In this document: piece after piece, positions 60,086 to 64,000 of the stretch
Layout: the number at the start of each line of letters is the position of its first letter
How positions within the stretch are numbered: position 1 is the stretch's first letter
Assembly: GCF_008630495.1 (NCBI RefSeq)
Contig: NZ_VWOJ01000002.1
Span: 449,001-513,000 of the forward strand
DNA from: Alkalicaulis satelles
Lineage (GTDB): Bacteria; Pseudomonadota; Alphaproteobacteria; Caulobacterales; Maricaulaceae
Reading direction: 5' to 3'
Length of the DNA stretch: 64,000 nt
The notes under the pieces: model-generated
What the model was told of the DNA's origin: nothing
The model's input: the letters and a program-made list of their open reading frames with translations, nothing else
The model's database searches: none
Position numbers and translations under genes: made by a program

Positions 60086-61270
60086 ATGAGTTCCGAAGAT
60101 CCGATCGTCATCGCCGGCATGGCGCGCACGCCCATGGGCGGCCTCTTGGGCGAGCTGTCCGCCCTGTCCGCCAACGAGCTGGGCGCGCTGTCAGTGAAAG
60201 CCGCGCTGGCCGAAGCCGGGGTGGCGGGCGAGGACGTTGACCAGATCTATATGGGCAATGTGCTGGGCGCCGGTCAGGGCCAGGCGCCCGCCCGCCAGGC
60301 GGCCATCAAGGGCGGTCTGCCCAAATCGGTGGAGGCCACCACGCTCAACAAGATGTGCGGCTCGGGCATGCAGGCGGCCATCATGGCGCGCGCAGCCATT
60401 GCGTCAGGCGAAGCCTCGGTGATCGTGGCGGGCGGCATGGAGTCCATGACCAACGCCCCGCACCTCCTGCCCACCCACCGCACCGGCTTCAAATACGGCC
60501 ATGACGCGCTCAAGGACCATATGGCGCTGGACGGGCTGGAAGACGCCTATGAGCACAAGGCCATGGGCGTGTACGCCGACATGATCGCGCGCGAGCACCA
60601 GTTCACCCGCGAGGACCAGGACGCCTACGCCGTGGAGACCCTGGCGCGCGCCCTGAAAGCGGCCGAAACCGGCGCCTTCAAGCGCGAGATCACGCCGGTC
60701 ACCATCACCGACCGCAAGGGCGAGACGGTGGTGGATTCCGACGAGCTGCCCAAGCGCGCGCGGCCCGACAAGATCCCGCAGTTGCGGCCCGCCTTCTCCA
60801 AGGACGGCACGGTGACGGCCGCTAACGCCTCGGCCATTTCCGACGGCGCGGCGGCGCTGGTGCTCATGCGCCGCTCGGAAGCCGAACGCCGGGGGCTGAA
60901 ACCGCTGGCGAAAATCGTCTCCACCGCCGCTCACGCCCACGAGCCGGCCTATTTCACCACCGCCCCGGTGCCCGCCATGCGCAAGGCGCTCGATCGCGCC
61001 GGCTGGAGCGTGGGCGATGTGGATCTGTGGGAGATCAACGAGGCCTTCGCGGTGGTGCCCATGATCGCCATGAAGGAGCTGGGTCTTGGCCATGACGTGG
61101 TCAATATCAATGGCGGCGCGTGCGCGCTGGGCCACCCGATCGGCGCCTCGGGCGCGCGCATCATGGTCACGCTCATCGCCGCGCTTGAGGCGCAAGGCCT
61201 GAAAAAAGGCATGGCCTCGCTGTGCATTGGCGGCGGCGAAGGCACGGCGGTGGCGCTGGAGCTGATCTGA
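60086..61270 (+). CDS. Acetyl-CoA C-acyltransferase (thiolase)
   Basis: Condenses or cleaves acyl-CoA with acetyl-CoA. The 394-aa protein has the nucleophile Cys in LNKMCGSGM, the second set NEAFAVVP (Asn/His region), and the GGACALGHPIGASGAR and CIGGGEGTAVALEL motifs. Biosynthetic (PhaA/AtoB) and degradative thiolases are alike by motif, so direction is open. ATG 60086 follows GAGGAG. A strong terminator ends the unit. Confidence 0.93.
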   Translation: MSSEDPIVIAGMARTPMGGLLGELSALSANELGALSVKAALAEAGVAGEDVDQIYMGNVLGAGQGQAPARQAAIKGGLPKSVEATTLNKMCGSGMQAAIMARAAIASGEASVIVAGGMESMTNAPHLLPTHRTGFKYGHDALKDHMALDGLEDAYEHKAMGVYADMIAREHQFTREDQDAYAVETLARALKAAETGAFKREITPVTITDRKGETVVDSDELPKRARPDKIPQLRPAFSKDGTVTAANASAISDGAAALVLMRRSEAERRGLKPLAKIVSTAAHAHEPAYFTTAPVPAMRKALDRAGWSVGDVDLWEINEAFAVVPMIAMKELGLGHDVVNINGGACALGHPIGASGARIMVTLIAALEAQGLKKGMASLCIGGGEGTAVALELI

Positions 61271-61317
61271 CCGGCGCCCCGGAACCAGCCTGAAACCAGA
61301 CCGGCCTGAAATGAAAG

Positions 61318-61346
61318 CGGGGCCGCAGCGATGCGGCCCCGTTTTT
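61318..61346. terminator. Rho-independent terminator between convergent genes
   Basis: CGGGGCCGC pairs with GCGGCCCCG, 6-base loop, followed by TTTTT; it serves the thiolase gene and may also end the convergent DUF1465 transcript. Confidence 0.87.
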
Positions 61347-61368
61347 CATGCGCAGGCGTGAAGCGCAA

Positions 61369-61887
61369 TCAACGCCCGAACGCCTCGTGCAGGCGCGAGA
61401 GCTGGCCGGCCACCGGATTGGGCGTCTCGGGCGCGGTCTCGCCGTCAAACAAGGTCCGGTCGAGGCGTGAAAGCCGCTCATGCAGGGTCGCCGCGCGCGC
61501 AGCAAGATCGCCCAGCCGCGGCGGGCAGGGATCATCGCCTGCGGGCCAGACCGGGTCTTTCTGGCGCGCCGGGGTCAGGCGGTAGCGCTGCTCGGAAGCC
61601 TCGCCCGGCGTCATATCGCCTTCGGCCACAGCGCGCTGGGTCAGAAGCCAGGAGGCGCATTGCATGAGCTGGGTGGTCAGGCTCATGGATTCAGACGCAT
61701 AGGCCAGCGCGCCGGACCGTCCCAGGCGCTTGGCGTCCTCACGCCCGGCGCCGTCGAGATAGCTGGCGGTTTCCTCCACCAGATCCATGCCGTCCCGGAA
61801 CAGCCGCCGGAACAGCTCGGACGCTGCGAAATCGGCCACGCGGCGCTCTGCGCCAGCGCCGGACGTCTGTGGATCAACCGGGCTCAT
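61369..61887 (-). CDS. DUF1465 protein
   Basis: A 172-aa helical protein with the DUF1465 core (FRDGMDLVEETASYLDG to YASESMSLTTQLMQCASWLL, residues ~30-85). Function unknown; largely alphaproteobacterial. ATG 61887 has GAGGG at 6 bases; two GTG codons directly upstream are alternatives. Confidence 0.85.
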   Translation of the reverse strand: MSPVDPQTSGAGAERRVADFAASELFRRLFRDGMDLVEETASYLDGAGREDAKRLGRSGALAYASESMSLTTQLMQCASWLLTQRAVAEGDMTPGEASEQRYRLTPARQKDPVWPAGDDPCPPRLGDLAARAATLHERLSRLDRTLFDGETAPETPNPVAGQLSRLHEAFGR

Positions 61888-62016
61888 CACCACCCTCTAC
61901 CCCTCATACTTTCGTGCGCCCTTTTGCAGTTCACGCGTCCGGGCCGTTCAGGTCAACCAAGCAAGCCCGGGGCCAGAACCCGCCCAGGCGCGCCCGCGCG
62001 CTGTCATTGGCGCCGA

Positions 62017-62208
62017 TCAGCCGCGCCGGAAAACCGCCTCGGCGGCGCTGAGCTTGTCGCGTTTATGGGCGATCATCGCCTCGGCGCGCGCGATTTCGGC
62101 GCGCAGGGTCTCGATGCGCGCCTCCAGCTCGGCCACCGCCAGAAGGCTGAGATCCTCGCCGGGACGGATGGCGCCGGCCGGTTCACGCTGCGGTTCATCC
62201 TGAAACAT
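62017..62208 (-). CDS. DUF1192 protein
   Basis: A 63-aa protein with the DUF1192 core LSLLAVAELEARIETLRAEI followed by a short coiled coil ending in AEAVFRRG. Function unknown. Start ATG 62208. Same strand as DUF1465, divergent from the quinone oxidoreductase by 73 bases; I recall this cluster with DUF1013 as conserved in alphaproteobacteria. Confidence 0.87.
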   Translation of the reverse strand: MFQDEPQREPAGAIRPGEDLSLLAVAELEARIETLRAEIARAEAMIAHKRDKLSAAEAVFRRG

Positions 62209-62281
62209 GGCTCGCCCCGCTTCCGCTTCACGTGGAAAGTCTGCCAATCTAACGCCAAACCGCTCCGGAGTCCCGCATTCC

Positions 62282-63262
62282 ATGTCCCGCCGCACACGGA
62301 TCATCACCACGCCCGCACCCGGCGGGCCGGACGCCCTGAAGATCGAGACCCGCGAGCTGGACCCGCCGGGTCCGGGCGAAGTGCTGATCGATGTGGCCGC
62401 CGCCGGGGTGAACCGTCCTGACGTGTTCGAGCGCATGGGCCTCTATCCGCCCCCGCCCGGCGCGCCCGAAGGGCTGGGCCTGGAAGTCTCCGGCCATGTG
62501 CGCGAGACGGGCGAGGGCGTCGATCATCTGCGGCCCGGCGATGCGGTGGTCGCGCTGGCGGCGGGCGGGGGATACGCCGATATTGCACGCGCCGATATGG
62601 GCTGCGTGCTGCACGCGCCGCAGGGCGTGGACCTTATCCACGCCGCAGGCCTGCCCGAGACCGTCTTTACCGTGTGGACCAATGTGTTCGACCGCGCGCG
62701 CCTGCAGCCCGGCGAGCGCCTTCTGGTGCAGGGCGGGGCCAGCGGGATCGGCACCACCGCCATCCAGATGGCCGCCGCCCATGGCGCGCGCATCGCCGCC
62801 ACCGCCGGGTCTGAAGACAAATGCGCCCTGTGCCGGGAACTGGGCGCGGAGCTGGCGCTCAACTATCGCAATGATGACTGGGAGACGGCCCTGCGCGAGA
62901 GCGGCGGGGCGGATGTGATCCTGGATATGGTGGGCGGCGATTACACGGCCCGCCACCTCTCCCTGCTCAACACCGAAGGCCGGCTGGTGATGATCGCCTT
63001 CCTGAAAGGCGCGCGCGTTGAGCTCGATCTGATGCGGGTCATGCTCAAGCGCCTGACCCTGACCGGCTCCACCCTGCGCAGCCGCTCCAAAGACGAGAAG
63101 GCCGCCATTGCGCGCGCTGTGGAGACCCATGTCTGGCCATGGATTGCGCAAGGCAAGCTGCGCCCGGTGATCGATTCAGTGTTCACGCTTGAAAACGCAG
63201 CCAAGGCCCATGCCCGCATGGACGCCATGGCCCATGCGGGCAAAATCCTGCTCACCCCGTGA
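62282..63262 (+). CDS. NAD(P)H-quinone oxidoreductase, zeta-crystallin/PIG3 type
   Basis: Zinc-free medium-chain dehydrogenase that reduces quinones with NADPH. The 326-aa protein has AAGVNRPDVFERMGLYPPPP, GGASGIGTTAIQMAAAHGA (NADP-binding), and IAFLKGARVELDL matching the PIG3 subgroup. ATG 62282 is the family-like start; no zinc ligands are present. Confidence 0.92.
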   Translation: MSRRTRIITTPAPGGPDALKIETRELDPPGPGEVLIDVAAAGVNRPDVFERMGLYPPPPGAPEGLGLEVSGHVRETGEGVDHLRPGDAVVALAAGGGYADIARADMGCVLHAPQGVDLIHAAGLPETVFTVWTNVFDRARLQPGERLLVQGGASGIGTTAIQMAAAHGARIAATAGSEDKCALCRELGAELALNYRNDDWETALRESGGADVILDMVGGDYTARHLSLLNTEGRLVMIAFLKGARVELDLMRVMLKRLTLTGSTLRSRSKDEKAAIARAVETHVWPWIAQGKLRPVIDSVFTLENAAKAHARMDAMAHAGKILLTP

Positions 63263-63287
63263 CGCCGCCAGGGATTGCATTGCGCTG

Positions 63288-63316
63288 TTTTCAGCCGGGC
63301 GCTTGCGCGCTATAAG
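63288..63316 (+). promoter_or_regulatory. Promoter of the structured RNA before trcR
   Basis: TTTTCA (63288-63293) and TATAAG (63311-63316), spacer 17 bases; the likely start is near A63324. Confidence 0.55.
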
Positions 63317-63323
63317 CGCCTTC

Positions 63324-63411
63324 AACAAATCCTTTCATCGCTGGATCGCTAATAGCGCCGCTGATGAAGGGTCGGTCGACGGAAAGCCCGGCGGTCCGCG
63401 CCGGGTTTTTT
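63324..63411 (+). ncRNA. Candidate small RNA or attenuated leader upstream of trcR
   Basis: About 88 bases from the predicted start. CCTTTCATC (63331-63339) pairs with GATGAAGGG (63363-63371, one G-U); inside, CGCT and AGCG form a small hairpin. A short linker leads to a 7-bp terminator stem with six T. Either an independent sRNA or an attenuator controlling trcR, 23 bases downstream. Confidence 0.6.
63387..63411 (+). terminator. Rho-independent terminator before trcR
   Basis: CCCGGCG pairs with CGCCGGG, 5-base loop GTCCG, then six T. Confidence 0.88.
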
Positions 63412-63434
63412 GTATTCAAGCGAGGTTTGACGAC

Positions 63435-64000
63435 ATGGCTGACATTCTCATGCCCAAAGCGACGGCGGTCTGGCTGGTGGACAATACCGGCCTGACTTTC
63501 GAGCAGATCGCCGATTTCACCGGCCTGCATCATCTCGAGGTCAAGGGCATCGCCGACGGGGATGTGGCTGCGGGCGTGCGCGGCTCCGATCCGGTGGCCG
63601 CCGGCCAGCTGGCGCGCGAGGAGCTGGACAAGGCCGAGGCCGATCCGGCCTACCGCATGCAGGCCAGCAAGCCCAAATACGCCGAGTATCAGGAAACCAC
63701 TCGCAAGGGCCCGCGCTACACCCCGCTGTCGCGCCGCCAGAACCGGCCCGACGCCATCGCCTGGCTGGTGCGCAATCACCCCGAGCTGACCGACGGCCAG
63801 ATCTCCAAGCTGATCGGCACCACCAAATCCACCATTGAGTCGGTGCGCAATCGCGAGCACTGGAACTCGGCCAATATCAAGCCCACCGACCCGGTCTCGC
63901 TGGGCCTGTGCACCCAGATCGATCTGGACGCCCAGGTGACCAAGGCCTCGGCCCGCCGCGCCCAGATGGAAAAGGACGGCACGGTGAAGGTGGAAGAGGA
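63435..64000 (+). CDS. trcR: Cell-cycle transcriptional regulator TrcR (DUF1013), 3' end beyond window
   Basis: The visible 188 residues match DUF1013/TrcR: MADILMPKATAVWLVDNTGL, FEQIADFTGLHHLEVKGIAD, YTPLSRRQNRPDAIAWLVRN, ISKLIGTTKSTIESVRNREH. The two helix-turn-helix-like parts resemble sigma-region folds. It is known in alphaproteobacteria as a conserved, cell-cycle-linked regulator. ATG 63435 follows GAGG. A terminator-ended structured RNA lies directly upstream. Confidence 0.92.
   Translation, partial: MADILMPKATAVWLVDNTGLTFEQIADFTGLHHLEVKGIADGDVAAGVRGSDPVAAGQLAREELDKAEADPAYRMQASKPKYAEYQETTRKGPRYTPLSRRQNRPDAIAWLVRNHPELTDGQISKLIGTTKSTIESVRNREHWNSANIKPTDPVSLGLCTQIDLDAQVTKASARRAQMEKDGTVKVEE

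Noticed and set aside
58609-60174. 521-codon minus-strand frame
   Set aside because: Antisense to mnmA; no family signal.

Overview
The window looks like a piece of chromosome from a GC-rich alphaproteobacterium, most likely in the Caulobacterales/Maricaulales area (Hyphomonadaceae/Maricaulaceae-like). The evidence is a TrcR/DUF1013 gene beside DUF1192, DUF1465 and a quinone oxidoreductase, small alphaproteobacterial families (DUF4167, DUF4170), a perfect CtrA-type site, a large TonB-dependent receptor, and an SO2930/beta-helix pair. This placement is inferred from gene content; no rRNA or tRNA gene is visible. Most genes are compact housekeeping genes with ATGA overlaps and GC-rich codons.

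Layout. 0-1.65 kb: a fatty-acid desaturase (cut by the left edge) divergent from fabI, with a perfect 16-bp palindrome between them. 1.66-2.66 kb: an AT-richer insert encoding a close DpnI homologue (methyl-directed restriction) and a small upstream partner. 2.7-11.3 kb: a minus-strand oxidative region (diheme cytochrome, beta-helix lipoprotein, aldehyde dehydrogenase, GMC oxidoreductase, serine hydrolase, PQQ-type dehydrogenase). 12-24.5 kb: TonB receptor, rph, a nuclease, rlmN, a DsbA/FrnE-like protein, MAPEG, then tldE-cysQ-DUF4170-ABC exporter. 25-32 kb: hisS with a possible sRNA and terminator, a broken VOC gene, a NagZ-like glycosidase, DUF4167, prmC/prfA and a MntA/HepT toxin-antitoxin pair. 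32.4-44.9 kb: a LOG hydrolase, nrdA behind two NrdR boxes, a CtrA-preceded outer-membrane protein, a prephenate-dehydratase-like protein with an aminotransferase, dps, and a minus-strand HAD-hemN-tldD-protease run.

45-47.4 kb: a TPP riboswitch in front of a YjbR/MmcQ gene and thiC. 47.4-49.4 kb: a second AT-rich insert, a three-gene cassette (TIGR04255 protein plus two unrecognised small proteins) with its own near-consensus promoter. 49.5-51.1 kb: a repeat field in which four copies of a ~125-bp palindromic element, arranged as two composite pairs, flank a small GIY-YIG gene. 51-64 kb: a metallo-beta-lactamase-fold enzyme, ligA, recN, bamD, a radical SAM protein, mnmA, a thiolase, DUF1465, DUF1192, a quinone oxidoreductase and a structured leader or sRNA in front of trcR.

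The most unusual parts are the DpnI-like unit, the AT-rich three-gene cassette, the GIY-YIG/repeat composite, the riboswitch-YjbR-thiC arrangement and the structured RNA before trcR. Both sections of the TldD/TldE protease are present but lie 20 kb apart.
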